Positions 1 through 8,885 of a stretch of 64,000 nt of DNA are shown here, in pieces. The notes under the pieces were generated by a model. It was not told where the DNA came from. It searched no databases and saw nothing but the letters and a program-made list of their open reading frames with translations. The DNA is from Pseudomonas corrugata (GTDB lineage: Bacteria > Pseudomonadota > Gammaproteobacteria > Pseudomonadales > Pseudomonadaceae): contig NZ_LHVK01000003.1 in NCBI RefSeq assembly GCF_001269905.1, positions 848,981 through 912,980 of the forward strand, in the 5' to 3' direction. The position numbers and the translations under genes are program-made. Position 1 is the first letter of the stretch, and every line of letters begins with the position of its first letter.

Positions 1-1
1 T

Positions 2-1234
2 CAGGAACTGAACCTGATGCCTCACATGAGCATCGCCGAAAACATCTGGATCGGTCGCGAGCAGCTCAATGGCCTGCACATGATCGACCACGGGGAGATG
101 CACCGTTGCACCGCCAGGTTGCTGGAGCGCCTGCGGATCAACCTCGACCCCGAGGAGCAGGTGGGCAACCTGAGCATTGCCGAGCGGCAGATGGTGGAAA
201 TCGCCAAGGCGGTGTCCTATGACTCCGACATCCTGATCATGGACGAACCGACATCGGCCATCACTGAAACGGAAGTTGCCCACCTGTTTTCGATCATTGC
301 CGACCTCAAGGCCCAGGGTAAGGGCATCATCTATATCACCCATAAAATGAACGAAGTGTTCGCCATCGCCGATGAAGTGGCGGTGTTTCGCGACGGCAAC
401 TACATCGGTCTGCAGCGGGCCGACAGCATGGACGGCGACAGTCTGATTTCGATGATGGTCGGCCGGGAATTGAGCCAGCTGTTTCCGGAACGGGAAAAAC
501 CCATTGGCGAGTTGGTGTTGTCGGTGCGCGACCTGAGCCTGGATGGCATCTTCAAGGGGGTCTCCTTCGATCTTCATGCCGGGGAGATTCTCGGCATCGC
601 CGGGCTGATGGGCTCGGGACGGACCAACGTAGCCGAAGCGATTTTCGGCGTCACGCCCAGTACCGGTGGTGAGATTTTGCTGGACGGCCAACCGGTGCGC
701 ATCAGCGATCCGCACATGGCGATCGAGAAGGGTTTCGCCTTGCTGACCGAGGATCGCAAGCTCAGTGGACTGTTCCCCTGCCTGTCGGTGTTGGAAAACA
801 TGGAAATGGCCGTGCTGCCCCATTACGTCGGCAACGGCTTCATCCAGCAGAAGGCCTTGCGCGCGCTGTGCGAAGACATGTGCAAGAAGCTGCGGGTCAA
901 GACCCCGTCGCTGGAGCAATGCATCGACACCCTGTCCGGTGGCAATCAACAGAAGGCGCTGCTGGCCCGCTGGCTGATGACCAACCCGCGGATCCTGATC
1001 CTCGACGAGCCGACCCGTGGCATCGATGTTGGGGCCAAGGCCGAGATTTACCGGCTCATTGCCTACCTCGCCGGCGAGGGCATGGCGGTCATCATGATCT
1101 CCTCCGAACTGCCGGAAGTGCTGGGCATGAGCGACCGGGTCCTGGTGATGCACGAAGGTGACCTGATGGGCACCCTCGACCGGAGCGAAGCGACCCAGGA
1201 GCGGGTCATGCAGCTGGCCTCGGGGCTGTCCTGA
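2..1234 (+). CDS. Sugar/polyol ABC importer, ATP-binding protein (RbsA-type, 5' end outside window)
   Basis: Double-NBD ATPase of a carbohydrate ABC importer (CUT2/RbsA family) that would power uptake of a pentose or inositol-type substrate at the inner membrane. The frame is open from base 2, so about 100 N-terminal residues including the first Walker A are missing. Visible in the first NBD: signature [14 protein letters not shown] and Walker [11 protein letters not shown]. In the second: a degenerate P-loop (GLMGSGRT), signature [15 protein letters not shown] and [14 protein letters not shown], the usual RbsA asymmetry. The matching permease follows after a REP-containing gap. The substrate cannot be read from the sequence; inositol is one possibility, as such importers in fluorescens-group iol clusters have this form. 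Confidence 0.93.
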   Translation, partial: QELNLMPHMSIAENIWIGREQLNGLHMIDHGEMHRCTARLLERLRINLDPEEQVGNLSIAERQMVEIAKAVSYDSDILIMDEPTSAITETEVAHLFSIIADLKAQGKGIIYITHKMNEVFAIADEVAVFRDGNYIGLQRADSMDGDSLISMMVGRELSQLFPEREKPIGELVLSVRDLSLDGIFKGVSFDLHAGEILGIAGLMGSGRTNVAEAIFGVTPSTGGEILLDGQPVRISDPHMAIEKGFALLTEDRKLSGLFPCLSVLENMEMAVLPHYVGNGFIQQKALRALCEDMCKKLRVKTPSLEQCIDTLSGGNQQKALLARWLMTNPRILILDEPTRGIDVGAKAEIYRLIAYLAGEGMAVIMISSELPEVLGMSDRVLVMHEGDLMGTLDRSEATQERVMQLASGLS

Positions 1235-1259
1235 GGTCGCAAAGCCGAGCGATAAGCCC

Positions 1260-1364
1260 GTGGCGAGGGAGCTTGCTCCCGCTGGGCCGGTCCGACGCCT
1301 CGGGCGCGGCAGACCCAAACACAGGGCCGCATCGTGCCCGAGCGGGGGGCAAGGTCCCTCGCAA
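1260..1364. repeat. REP pair between ABC ATPase and permease genes
   Basis: A GTGGCGAGGGAGCTTGCTCCCGC core is followed about 75 bases later by a diverged inverted copy ending near 1364 (CCCTCGC). It occupies almost the whole gap between the ATPase and permease of one operon, where it may form a stem-loop in the transcript. The arms are imperfect, so this is an older copy of the TGTGGCGAGG family. Confidence 0.7.
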
Positions 1365-1385
1365 CTGATAAAAAGGTGGATGGCA

Positions 1386-2408
1386 ATGAACGCAATACTG
1401 GAAAACAAACCCGCGGCCGCACCGGCCAGGACGCGTCGGCGGCTGCCGACGGAGCTGAGTATCTTCCTGGTGCTGATCGGCATTGGCCTGGTGTTCGAGT
1501 TGTTCGGCTGGATCATGCGCGACCAGAGTTTCCTGATGAATTCCCAACGCTTGGTCCTGATGATCCTGCAAGTGTCGATTATTGGTCTGCTGGCCATCGG
1601 TGTGACCCAGGTCATCATTACCACCGGTATCGACCTGTCGTCCGGTTCCGTGCTGGCGTTGTCGGCCATGATCGCCGCCAGCCTGGCCCAGACCTCGGAT
1701 TTTGCCCGTGCCGTGTTTCCTTCCCTTACCGATCTACCGGTATGGATACCGGTGGTGGCGGGGTTGGGCGTGGGGCTGCTGGCCGGAGCAATCAACGGCA
1801 GCATCATCGCTATCACCGGTATCCCGCCTTTTATTGCCACGCTCGGCATGATGGTGTCGGCCCGTGGGCTGGCGCGTTACTACACCGAAGGCCAGCCGGT
1901 GAGCATGTTGTCGGATTCCTACACTGCCATCGGTCATGGCGCGATGCCGGTGGTCATCTTCCTGGTGGTGGCGATGATTTTCCATATCGCCCTGCGCTAC
2001 ACCAAGTACGGCAAATACACCTACGCCATCGGCGGCAACATGCAGGCGGCGCGTACCTCGGGAATCAACGTCAAGCGGCATCTGGTCATCGTCTACAGCA
2101 TCGCCGGGTTGCTGGCGGGGCTTGCCGGGGTGGTGGCCTCGGCGCGGGCCGCGACCGGGCAGGCCGGCATGGGCATGTCCTATGAGCTGGACGCGATTGC
2201 CGCGGCGGTGATCGGCGGCACCAGCCTGGCCGGTGGAGTGGGGCGCATCACCGGGACGGTGATCGGGGCGCTGATCCTCGGCGTCATGGCCAGCGGCTTC
2301 ACATTCGTCGGCGTCGATGCGTACATCCAGGACATCATCAAGGGGCTGATCATTGTGGTAGCGGTGGTCATCGATCAGTACCGCAACAAGCGCAAGCTCA
2401 AGCGTTAA
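1386..2408 (+). CDS. Sugar/polyol ABC importer, permease (RbsC-type)
   Basis: Inner-membrane permease of the same CUT2-type importer, 340 residues, with about 8-10 hydrophobic segments. Family hallmarks include GIDLSSGSVLALSAM early on, FIATLGMM, and the EAA-like region YAIGGNMQAARTSGINV, followed by AAAVIGGTSLAGGVGRITGT. The ATG at 1386 is chosen because AAGGTGG lies just upstream and the N-terminus is then a normal hydrophilic leader; an open frame reaching back to 1260 runs through the REP and is not expected to be coding. A strong hairpin follows the stop, so this looks like the last gene of the operon. Confidence 0.93.
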   Translation: MNAILENKPAAAPARTRRRLPTELSIFLVLIGIGLVFELFGWIMRDQSFLMNSQRLVLMILQVSIIGLLAIGVTQVIITTGIDLSSGSVLALSAMIAASLAQTSDFARAVFPSLTDLPVWIPVVAGLGVGLLAGAINGSIIAITGIPPFIATLGMMVSARGLARYYTEGQPVSMLSDSYTAIGHGAMPVVIFLVVAMIFHIALRYTKYGKYTYAIGGNMQAARTSGINVKRHLVIVYSIAGLLAGLAGVVASARAATGQAGMGMSYELDAIAAAVIGGTSLAGGVGRITGTVIGALILGVMASGFTFVGVDAYIQDIIKGLIIVVAVVIDQYRNKRKLKR

Positions 2409-2430
2409 CGATCACCGTGCTGCGACAAAG

Positions 2431-2453
2431 CGCCACGCCTGATCCGCGTGGCG
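2431..2453 (+). terminator. Probable intrinsic terminator after ABC permease
   Basis: A perfect 8-bp stem (CGCCACGC and GCGTGGCG, 7-base loop) begins 23 bases after the permease stop and is followed by a T-rich stretch (TTGCCATTTGTCTTCTT). The T-run is interrupted, so efficiency is uncertain. Confidence 0.65.
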
Positions 2454-2734
2454 TTGCCATTTGTCTTCTTAATACAGCCATCGCAGCGAATTTCTTGTTA
2501 TAAACGCACTCCGATGATCGCCAGAAGCCTGTCAGAGAACATTTGAAGGGGTTGTCGGACATTTTCCCATGTTTTCGGTTGCTGAGGCCTCGACTCGGCC
2601 TTAGACTGCCGCCCCTCGTAAATTGAGTGCCGGGTGGCGCTTGGAATAGACGGCGCCTTCCTGACGAGCGTGGCAGCTGCGCTGCGGGACGCTCCATAAT
2701 TCGCCTTAATGCACGTTTTTTTATAGAGATATCA
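2454..2734. other. Non-coding upstream region of the DksA-like gene
   Basis: I see no convincing gene. The stretch must hold the promoter of the following DksA-like gene. A half-palindrome GTTATAAAC near 2497 is vaguely Zur-like but does not form a full site. AT content rises just before the start codon (CACGTTTTTTTATAGAGATATCA). Confidence 0.5.
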
Positions 2735-3139
2735 ATGACAAAGGAAAAGTTGCTGGCCATGCCGGCGGATGACTACATGAACGCCGAGCAGCTGGCTTTC
2801 TTCACCAAGCTGTTGCAGAACATGAAAGTCGAAACCCACGAGCGCATCGAACAGAACCGAATCGCCATTGAAAGCCTGGACTCCCCGGCTGACCCGGCCG
2901 ACGCTGCTTCCGTAGAAGAAGAGCGCACTTGGCTGGTCAACGCCATCGATCGTGACCAGCGCATGCTGCCCCAGCTGGAGCAGGCCCTGGATCGCATCAA
3001 CGATGAAAGCTTCGGCTGGTGCGACGACAGCGGCGAGCCGATCGGCCTCAAGCGCCTGCTGATCAGCCCGACCACCAAGTACTGCATCGAAGCCCAGGAA
3101 CGTCACGAGCAGATCGACAAGCACCAGCGTCAGGCCTGA
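2735..3139 (+). CDS. DksA/TraR-family RNA polymerase regulator with degenerate zinc finger (DksA2-like)
   Basis: 134-residue DksA paralogue expected to bind the RNA polymerase secondary channel and modulate transcription with ppGpp. The coiled-coil tip DxxDxA motif is present (D53, D56, A58). The four-Cys zinc finger is not: C96-D-D-S99 and C117-I-E-A120 leave only two cysteines. This is the pattern of P. aeruginosa DksA2, the zinc-independent paralogue used under zinc limitation; orthology is inferred. The ATG at 2735 gives the family length; the open frame extends 36 codons further upstream without family resemblance. Single gene with its own upstream region; no clear Zur box was found. Confidence 0.88.
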   Translation: MTKEKLLAMPADDYMNAEQLAFFTKLLQNMKVETHERIEQNRIAIESLDSPADPADAASVEEERTWLVNAIDRDQRMLPQLEQALDRINDESFGWCDDSGEPIGLKRLLISPTTKYCIEAQERHEQIDKHQRQA

Positions 3140-3179
3140 TCGCTACCTGCCATTCGAGATACCGAAGGCTGTACAGACC

Positions 3180-3229
3180 TTGTGACGAGGGCGCTTGCTC
3201 CCGCCAGGCCGGGTAACAGCCCTCGAAAC
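3180..3229. repeat. Degenerate REP element
   Basis: TTGTGACGAGGGCGCTTGCTCCCGCC with a short inverted remnant (AGCCCTCGAAAC) just after the DksA-like gene. A diverged copy of the TGTGGCGAGG REP family. Confidence 0.55.
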
Positions 3230-3275
3230 TCATCACACCTGCGTTGATCTGCTGCAAGAACGCGACTAATGGACC

Positions 3276-4946
3276 ATGGATAATGGCTCTGTAGTGGCGT
3301 TTAATGCTGGCATAACAACGAGAAGTGTGGTGACGAACATGGCGACAGACGGATCTCTGGCGGCGGTGCCTGCCTCGGTATCGGCTACAAAAAGCACGGC
3401 GCGCTGGCTGACGCCGACCTTGCAGAGTCTTGCCCTGACCTTGCTCTTGTGCGGCATGGTGCTGGGAGGCTGGTCGCTATACCTGGGCCTGCCCCTGGCG
3501 ATGCTGATCGTCTGGTTGCCGCGCCTGCGCTCGCGCCTGGTCACCGCGCCCGAGCCCTTGTCGAATTCCGGCTCACTGGCCGAGCTGACCCGTGACCTGT
3601 CCTACACCACCAGTCATAACGCGTTGTCGGCCGCCGGCGTCGCCTATTCGGTCAGGCAACTGGCCGGCAAAGTCCAGTCACAACTCGATGCGGCAGCGCA
3701 GATCGTCAGCAATGCAGAGGCGATGATCGTCACCGAACAGGCCACTTCCCAACTCAGCCAGCAAGCCCTGGGCGCTGCCAGCGAAGCCCATCGCAGCAGC
3801 GTTGCCGGGCGCAGCGAACTGGTGGAGTCCATCAGCCGCATGCACCAGCTCAGCCAGCGGGCAAACGACAGCCGCGAGTTGATCGAGGCTTTGAGCGTGC
3901 GCAGCGACGAGATCCAGCGGGTCAGCCTGGTGATTCAGTCGATTGCCAGCCAGACCAACCTGCTGGCGCTGAACGCGGCCATCGAGGCGGCACGGGCCGG
4001 GGAGCATGGCCGCGGGTTCGCCGTGGTTGCCGATGAAGTCCGTGGCCTGGCGGGCCGCACGGCTGCAGCGACCGGTGAAGTTGGGGTCATGGTGGCCGAC
4101 ATCCAGCAGCGCACCACCCAGGTGGTTGAACAGATTCGTCAGTTGGCCGCAGATCTGGACAGCGGTGTGCAGCAGGTCGAGCACACGGGCCAGCACCTTG
4201 AGAACATTGCCCGGCTCGCCGCAGGTGTCGAAACCCAGGTCAGTTCCATTGCCCAGGGCACCGACACCAACCGAGAACAACTCGACAGCCTGTTCCACGC
4301 CATCGAGCAGATGCGCAGCGATCTGTCCATCAGCGACCAGCAGACCCAACGCCTGGCCGAGGCGGCTGTGCAGATGGAGGGCCAGGCGGAAACCATCAGC
4401 GAGCGCCTGGCCGAGGTGGGGCTCGACGATTATCACCAGCGGGTCTATGACCTGGCCCGTGAAGGCGCGAGCCAGATCGCCGCGCAATTCGAGGCGGATG
4501 TCGATCAAGGACGTATCAGCCTGGAGGATCTGTTCGATCGTAACTACCAAGCCATTCCCGATACTCATCCAGCCAAGTTCCAGACCCGTTTCGACCGTTA
4601 TACCGACCAGGTCCTGCCGGCCATCCAGGAGCCTTTGCTTGCTCGGCATGAGGGGCTGGTGTTTGCGATTGCCTGCACCCAACAGGGGTACGTGCCAACC
4701 CACAACAAAGTCTTCAGCCAGCCGTTGACCGGAGATCCAGCCGTCGACACGCTGAACAACCGTACCAAGCGCAAGTTCTCCGATCGGACCGGGATTCGAT
4801 GCGGCAGTCACCAGCAGCCGGTGCTGTTGCAGACCTACACCCGCGACACGGGCGAGCTGATGCATGACCTGTCCGTGCCCATCATGCTCAAGGGCCGCCA
4901 CTGGGGTGGGTTGCGGTTGGGCTACAAACCCGAGAAGCCGCGATAG
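3276..4946 (+). CDS. Methyl-accepting chemotaxis protein with C-terminal sensor-like domain
   Basis: Chemoreceptor of up to 556 residues. Order: short N-terminus, two closely spaced hydrophobic segments (about residues 48-85), a long coiled coil with the MCP signalling hairpin ([20 protein letters not shown], about 225-250), then about 150 residues beyond the signalling domain. The tail contains [26 protein letters not shown] and a terminal [10 protein letters not shown], resembling cache-type ligand-binding folds normally placed at the N-terminus. No large periplasmic domain lies between the membrane segments, so sensing would be cytoplasmic. An alternative start is ATG 3339 (535 residues); neither start has a strong ribosome site. 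Confidence 0.88.
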   Translation: MDNGSVVAFNAGITTRSVVTNMATDGSLAAVPASVSATKSTARWLTPTLQSLALTLLLCGMVLGGWSLYLGLPLAMLIVWLPRLRSRLVTAPEPLSNSGSLAELTRDLSYTTSHNALSAAGVAYSVRQLAGKVQSQLDAAAQIVSNAEAMIVTEQATSQLSQQALGAASEAHRSSVAGRSELVESISRMHQLSQRANDSRELIEALSVRSDEIQRVSLVIQSIASQTNLLALNAAIEAARAGEHGRGFAVVADEVRGLAGRTAAATGEVGVMVADIQQRTTQVVEQIRQLAADLDSGVQQVEHTGQHLENIARLAAGVETQVSSIAQGTDTNREQLDSLFHAIEQMRSDLSISDQQTQRLAEAAVQMEGQAETISERLAEVGLDDYHQRVYDLAREGASQIAAQFEADVDQGRISLEDLFDRNYQAIPDTHPAKFQTRFDRYTDQVLPAIQEPLLARHEGLVFAIACTQQGYVPTHNKVFSQPLTGDPAVDTLNNRTKRKFSDRTGIRCGSHQQPVLLQTYTRDTGELMHDLSVPIMLKGRHWGGLRLGYKPEKPR

Positions 4947-4978
4947 GTTTCCATTTGGATAGAGCAGGCTCACCGCTG

Positions 4979-5075
4979 ATCGCGAGCAGGCTCGCTCCCA
5001 CAGGGGATTTGTGGTGTTCGCGGATCTTGCGGCCACCGAAGGCCACTGTGGGAGCGAGCCTGCTCGCGATAGCGG
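4979..5075. repeat. REP doublet (inverted pair)
   Basis: ATCGCGAGCAGGCTCGCTCC at 4979 faces an inverted copy TGTGGGAGCGAGCCTGCTCG ending near 5070. A further half-copy (CATCGCGAGCAAGCCC) lies at about 5113-5128. It sits between the chemoreceptor and the convergent DUF2789 gene. Confidence 0.9.
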
Positions 5076-5143
5076 TGGACCAGCTTGCATCGATACCGGG
5101 AAGTGCCACCGCCATCGCGAGCAAGCCCGGATGCCTTGAACCG

Positions 5144-5380
5144 CTATTTGCCGTCGTGCAGACGCACGTTCAGTTGATCCACCAACACCGCTTCTTCGCC
5201 ATCGGCGAGCAACCATTCCCGTAGCAGGTCCTTCTGCTGATCCGACCAGAAATCGGCTTCTACCAGTTTTGTCTCCGGGTCCAGAGGGTGTGCCGCGATG
5301 AAGCTGTCGATGGCTTTGTCGTCCGAGGACAGACCCAGTTGATCGAACAGGGTCTTGAGTTCGTGGGAAGGCTGTTCCAT
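5144..5380 (-). CDS. DUF2789 family small protein
   Basis: 78-residue soluble protein beginning MEQPSHELKTLFDQLGL and containing FWSDQQKDLLREWLLADGEEA, which I recognise as the DUF2789 family common in pseudomonads; function unknown. The start at 5380 is supported by AAAGGAG eight bases upstream; a longer frame to 5482 lacks family resemblance. Rich in acidic residues, no membrane segment or signal peptide. The neighbouring small conserved gene lies 82 bases upstream on the same strand. Confidence 0.85.
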   Translation of the reverse strand: MEQPSHELKTLFDQLGLSSDDKAIDSFIAAHPLDPETKLVEADFWSDQQKDLLREWLLADGEEAVLVDQLNVRLHDGK

Positions 5381-5462
5381 GGGGGTTCTCCTTTGGGCAT
5401 GCGCCGTCATGGCGCTTCGGTTGCGTCCCTCTATCTGAGGCAAGCGAGCGTCAGGAGTTCGA

Positions 5463-5711
5463 TTATTGCTGTGTTCCGGCATTTCTCTCGAGATGCCTGG
5501 CCAGGTAGCAGGCTTCGTTATGATCAGTGCGGAAACCTCTCACACGTCCAGTCGATGTTTCTTCAATATGGAAAAAACATTTGCCGGCCAGGACGACCCG
5601 ATAACGCGGTTGAATCAACGAAACCGGCAGGTAGTCGATCCCGTCAAAGGCGTCATAGCGGTTGACGATGCGAGGTGTGATGGGGTGGGTAAAGGTTGTG
5701 AAAGTGCCCAT
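5463..5711 (-). CDS. Conserved hypothetical small protein
   Basis: 82-residue protein starting MGTFTTFTHPITPRIV, with RVVLAGKCFFHIEE and RGFRTDHNEACYLARHLE. I believe similar short proteins occur across fluorescens-group pseudomonads but know no function. It looks like a small mixed alpha/beta cytosolic protein with two cysteines. The start is the internal ATG at 5711, where family-like sequence begins and AAGGACTTCAC lies upstream; the frame stays open to 5792. Same strand as the downstream DUF2789 gene. Confidence 0.65.
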   Translation of the reverse strand: MGTFTTFTHPITPRIVNRYDAFDGIDYLPVSLIQPRYRVVLAGKCFFHIEETSTGRVRGFRTDHNEACYLARHLERNAGTQQ

Positions 5712-6118
5712 GTGAAGTCCTTTTCTATGGTTTACCGACGAATTGGCAGGTATTTCAAGTAGTCTCCGCACCTCCGGCTGCTCTAGAATCAACAGCGCTG
5801 AGTGGACGGTTGCGCATATCTAAAGCAATTTTTTTTAGGCTCGATGTCAGAAAAATGCTTTTTTAAGTGAGAATTTTCCCTAAAGTTAGTAGTCCCACCT
5901 TTTCCGATGCTCAGAGTGGCTATTTCCTTCAGCTTCTGACGACCTCCTGGAAAAGACGGCGAGAGTGACAATCCTTTAGTCTTCTCTCGCCCCGGGACAG
6001 GGTGCGCCGTTCACTTCGAATTTCAGTTACAGGTCCATTGCCACACTAGAGTCGGCACGGGTTCTCGTGGTCCGTCCTTTCTGCGGAACGGGCCGTTTTC
6101 AAAGATGGGGATGTTTCC
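5712..6118. other. AT-rich intergenic region with an 8-bp perfect hairpin
   Basis: About 400 bases without a convincing gene, visibly AT-richer than the flanks (runs such as AATTTTTTTT and AATGCTTTTTT). It contains a perfect inverted repeat GGCGAGAG (5958-5965) / CTCTCGCC (5984-5991) with an 18-base loop. A 60-codon minus-strand frame from a TTG at 5971 has no recognisable features. The region should carry divergent promoters for the two flanking small genes and could hide a small RNA. Confidence 0.5.
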
Positions 6119-6589
6119 TTGGCAGTAAGTAATCTCGACACGCATGCGTTATTTGTACTGGGTGATCTTCGGGCGAAACTGGTCAAATTGTTCCAGTCAC
6201 GTTTTGTCTACATCACCGAGCAGACCGCCGAAGGTATCTACGTCGCCGAAATCGACACCGAGTCGGCCCTTGTGGTCGATGACAAGCCCCGGCTGGAGCT
6301 CAAGGTGGGCGACCATTTTCGCGCGGCGGTATTGCCAAGTCGCGAGGGGGGAAAGTTTGAGATCAGGTTTCGCGAAATCAAGCTGACGGTCTATGGAATT
6401 GGGGACTATGCATTTGTAACGACCCCGGGCGGCCAGGCCATTCTGTTCAAGGAAGGCCACAGCGTGGTGACGGTGTATGCGGCGAACGAACAACTGCAAG
6501 AAGGTTTGACCAAGACCCTCAAGGCAGTCACCGCCAAAGCCGCGAAATGGCGCAAGGGCGAACTGGTGACCTTCAAGGCCAGCGAGTGA
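6119..6589 (+). CDS. Hypothetical protein (TTG start)
   Basis: 156-residue protein I do not recognise. It has no signal peptide or membrane segment, alternates short strands with charged loops (LVKLFQSRFVYITEQTAEGI, RLELKVGDHFRAAVLP) and ends in a basic stretch (KAAKWRKGELVTFK). Codon use matches the chromosome. The TTG at 6119 is preferred because AGATGGGGA lies nine bases upstream and no ATG or GTG occurs nearby in frame. It stands alone between an AT-rich gap and the binding-protein gene. Coding nature is likely from codon bias and length; function is unknown. Confidence 0.6.
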   Translation: MAVSNLDTHALFVLGDLRAKLVKLFQSRFVYITEQTAEGIYVAEIDTESALVVDDKPRLELKVGDHFRAAVLPSREGGKFEIRFREIKLTVYGIGDYAFVTTPGGQAILFKEGHSVVTVYAANEQLQEGLTKTLKAVTAKAAKWRKGELVTFKASE

Positions 6590-6833
6590 TACCCGGGGAA
6601 GTCGAGTCGGGGGCCTGCAGTTGGCCGTTTGCCGAAATGATGGATTACCGGCTTTCTTCGCAGACTGACAAGCCGCTTCGCGAGCAGGCTTGCACTCACA
6701 GTTGCGGTTCGCACCCAGGCGGCGACCGTTTTGCTGGAACCTCGGCTAAAGTCAGTTGACTGAGTTATTCAGGGACTTGCGTTCGGTTACGCAGGACCGT
6801 TCAGCTATTGCTGTCTGGTATGAGGAACATCGC

Positions 6834-7844
6834 ATGAAACGCGTTCGACAGTGGCTGGCTGCCTGGGCCACCTGCGCTGTATTGGCTTCATCATTTCCCG
6901 CATCGGCTGCTTCGGCACCGATCCACTTCGCCGACCTGAACTGGGAAAGCGGCAGCCTGATCACCGATATCCTGCGGATCATCGTCGAAAAAGGCTACGG
7001 CCTGAAAACCGACACCTTGCCGGGTACCACCATCACCCTGGAAACCGCGCTGGCCAATAACGACATACAGGTCATCGGCGAAGAGTGGGCCGGTCGCAGT
7101 CCGGTGTGGGTCAAGGCCGAAGCCGAAGGCAAGGTGATCGCCCTGGGCGATACGGTCAAGGGCGCGACGGAAGGTTGGTGGGTGCCGGAATACGTGATCA
7201 AGGGCGATCCCGCCAAGGGCATCAAACCGCTGGCGCCGGACCTTCGCAGCGTCAGCGACCTGGCGCGCTACAAGCATGTGTTCAAGGATCCGGAGAGTCC
7301 CGACAAGGGGCGCTTCCTCAACAGTCCCATCGGCTGGACATCCGAGGTCGTCAACAAGCAGAAGCTCAAGGCGTATGGCCTGACCGACAGCTATGTGAAT
7401 TTCCGCAGTGGCTCCGGGGCGGCGCTGGACGCGGAAATCACCTCGTCGATTCGCCGCGGCAAACCGATCCTGTTCTATTACTGGTCACCCACGCCGCTAC
7501 TCGGGCGATTCAAACTGGTGCAACTGCAAGAGCCGCCCTTCGATGCCGAGGCCTGGAAAACCCTGACCGACGCCGACAATCCCAACCCCAGGCCGACCCG
7601 CTCGCTGGCGTCGAAGCTGTCGATCGGCGTTTCGGCGCCGTTCCAGAAACAGCATCCGGACATTGCCGAATTCTTCAGCAAGGTCGACCTGCCGATCGAT
7701 CCGCTGAACAAGGCCCTGGCCGAGATGAGCGAAAAGCGTACGCCGCCCCGCGAGGCTGCCGAGGCTTTCCTCAAGGCCCATCCCCAGGTGTGGCAGGCCT
7801 GGCTGCCCAGCGAAGTGGCGGACAAGGTCTCTGCGGGCCTCTAG
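6834..7844 (+). CDS. Glycine betaine/choline-type ABC substrate-binding protein (OpuAC family, orphan)
   Basis: Periplasmic binding protein for a quaternary-ammonium or related ligand, 336 residues. A classical signal peptide (KRVRQWL, hydrophobic core, cleavage after ASA at about 26-28) is followed by OpuAC-type sequence: FADLNWESGSLITDILRII, GYGLKTDTLPGTT, then EGWWVPEYV and ILFYYWSPTPLL, whose Trp/Tyr residues suit a cation cage. The ATG at 6834 is preceded by TGAGGAAC; the upstream frame extension would bury the signal peptide. No permease or ATPase gene is adjacent, so it probably feeds an importer encoded elsewhere, as the orphan CaiX/BetX proteins of P. aeruginosa do. The exact ligand is not readable. 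Confidence 0.9.
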   Translation: MKRVRQWLAAWATCAVLASSFPASAASAPIHFADLNWESGSLITDILRIIVEKGYGLKTDTLPGTTITLETALANNDIQVIGEEWAGRSPVWVKAEAEGKVIALGDTVKGATEGWWVPEYVIKGDPAKGIKPLAPDLRSVSDLARYKHVFKDPESPDKGRFLNSPIGWTSEVVNKQKLKAYGLTDSYVNFRSGSGAALDAEITSSIRRGKPILFYYWSPTPLLGRFKLVQLQEPPFDAEAWKTLTDADNPNPRPTRSLASKLSIGVSAPFQKQHPDIAEFFSKVDLPIDPLNKALAEMSEKRTPPREAAEAFLKAHPQVWQAWLPSEVADKVSAGL

Positions 7845-8019
7845 TGGCCCGTATGGCAGACTCGAGCACTCAACCTGACCGTACAGACCACCAGGACCGG
7901 TTTGAACACTTGATCTCGAGCAATGTGTCATCCGCTGGAAGCGGGCAATCTGTGCTCGTCCTGCGAAATGCCAAATTCGAGCTAGGATGATTGTTCAACC
8001 TGTTCCAGGAGGCTGGCGA

Positions 8020-8457
8020 ATGACGCTTTTATTGGCACGAACGCTGGTCGCTGTGTTTGCGACCATCAGTTTGATTCATTTGTACTGGGCCTTGGGTGGA
8101 CGCTGGGCGGCCCAGGCGGTGGTACCCCAGGTTCCGGTCAAGCAGGGGGATATCCTGCGACCGGCGTTCGACCCCTCAGGCTGGTTGACCCTGTTGGTGG
8201 CCCTGGCGCTGCTGTTCATAGCCGTGCTGGTGAGCCTGCGAGGCGGCCTGTTGGCGCCGCCTGTCACCCATCGAGCGCTGCAGTGGCTGATCAGTGCGAT
8301 TGCCTTGCTGATGTTCGCCCGGGCCATTGGCGAGTCGAACCTGGTGGGCTTCTTCAAGGAGTTCAAGGAGTCGACCTTCGCCCGGCTCGACACCTGGGTC
8401 TATTCCCCGTTGTGCGTCGTGCTGGGTGCCGGCTTGTTGGCGGTGGCCTGGGCCTGA
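8020..8457 (+). CDS. DUF3995 family integral membrane protein
   Basis: 145 residues with four hydrophobic segments (about 5-25, 50-72, 85-102 and 125-143) and the YWALGGRWA motif typical of DUF3995 proteins after the first helix. Function unknown; probably an inner-membrane protein. AGGAGG lies eight bases before the ATG at 8020, which decides the start over the upstream ATG at 7987. It is followed by a REP hairpin and then the convergent antiporter operon. Confidence 0.82.
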   Translation: MTLLLARTLVAVFATISLIHLYWALGGRWAAQAVVPQVPVKQGDILRPAFDPSGWLTLLVALALLFIAVLVSLRGGLLAPPVTHRALQWLISAIALLMFARAIGESNLVGFFKEFKESTFARLDTWVYSPLCVVLGAGLLAVAWA

Positions 8458-8489
8458 AACACAGCATCACCGTTGTGCCCAGGAGATTT

Positions 8490-8514
8490 TGTGGGAGCAA
8501 GCTATGCTCCCACA
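8490..8514. repeat. Single REP hairpin between convergent genes
   Basis: TGTGGGAGCA / TGCTCCCACA is a perfect 10-bp stem with a 5-base loop, lying between the DUF3995 gene and the end of the antiporter operon. It may act as a bidirectional transcript end. Confidence 0.7.
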
Positions 8515-8534
8515 GGTTTGCACCGTCTGATCCT

Positions 8535-8885
8535 TCACTGACGTCGGCTACTCACCTCCACCGGCACATCATCCCCGGCCATTCGCTTGCGGAACAACGC
8601 CGCCCGGGCCAGCAACAGGGTGGTCACCGGTACGGTGATCGACAGCAGGATCGGTATCAGCCAGGCATGCAGCACCGGCCCGGACTTGAGCGCCGAGAAA
8701 TAAATGATCGAGGCCAGCGCCACGCACCAGGCTCCCAGCGTCGAGGCCAGGGCCGGTGGATGCATGCGTTGGAAATAATCCTTCAACCGCACCAGGCCGA
8801 TCGCCCCGACCAGGGCGAACAGGCTGCCGAGTACCAGCAGGACCGCCACCGGGATCTCGATCCACATCGACAAGTGCCCGGTCAT
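8535..8885 (-). CDS. shaG: Multisubunit cation/proton antiporter subunit G
   Basis: Last gene of the Sha/Mrp/Pha operon, 116 residues, three transmembrane helices. Family features include VLLVLGSLFALVGAIGLVRL, DYFQRMHPPALASTLG and SITVPVTTLLLARAALFR. Subunit G is a small membrane partner needed for assembly or activity of the Na+(K+)/H+ antiporter. Its ATG overlaps the stop of subunit F by 4 bases, indicating translational coupling. Confidence 0.92.
   Translation of the reverse strand: MTGHLSMWIEIPVAVLLVLGSLFALVGAIGLVRLKDYFQRMHPPALASTLGAWCVALASIIYFSALKSGPVLHAWLIPILLSITVPVTTLLLARAALFRKRMAGDDVPVEVSSRRQ

Noticed and set aside
2490..2505. Possible Zur box upstream of the DksA-like gene
   Set aside because: Only one half-site (GTTATAAAC) is visible; no dyad completes it.
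3678..5216. 512-codon open frame on the minus strand across the chemoreceptor
   Set aside because: It runs antisense to a well-supported MCP; codon bias and protein features belong to the plus strand. High-GC genomes give such shadows.
5789..5971. 60-codon minus-strand gene in the AT-rich gap
   Set aside because: TTG start without ribosome site, atypical codon use, no recognisable features.
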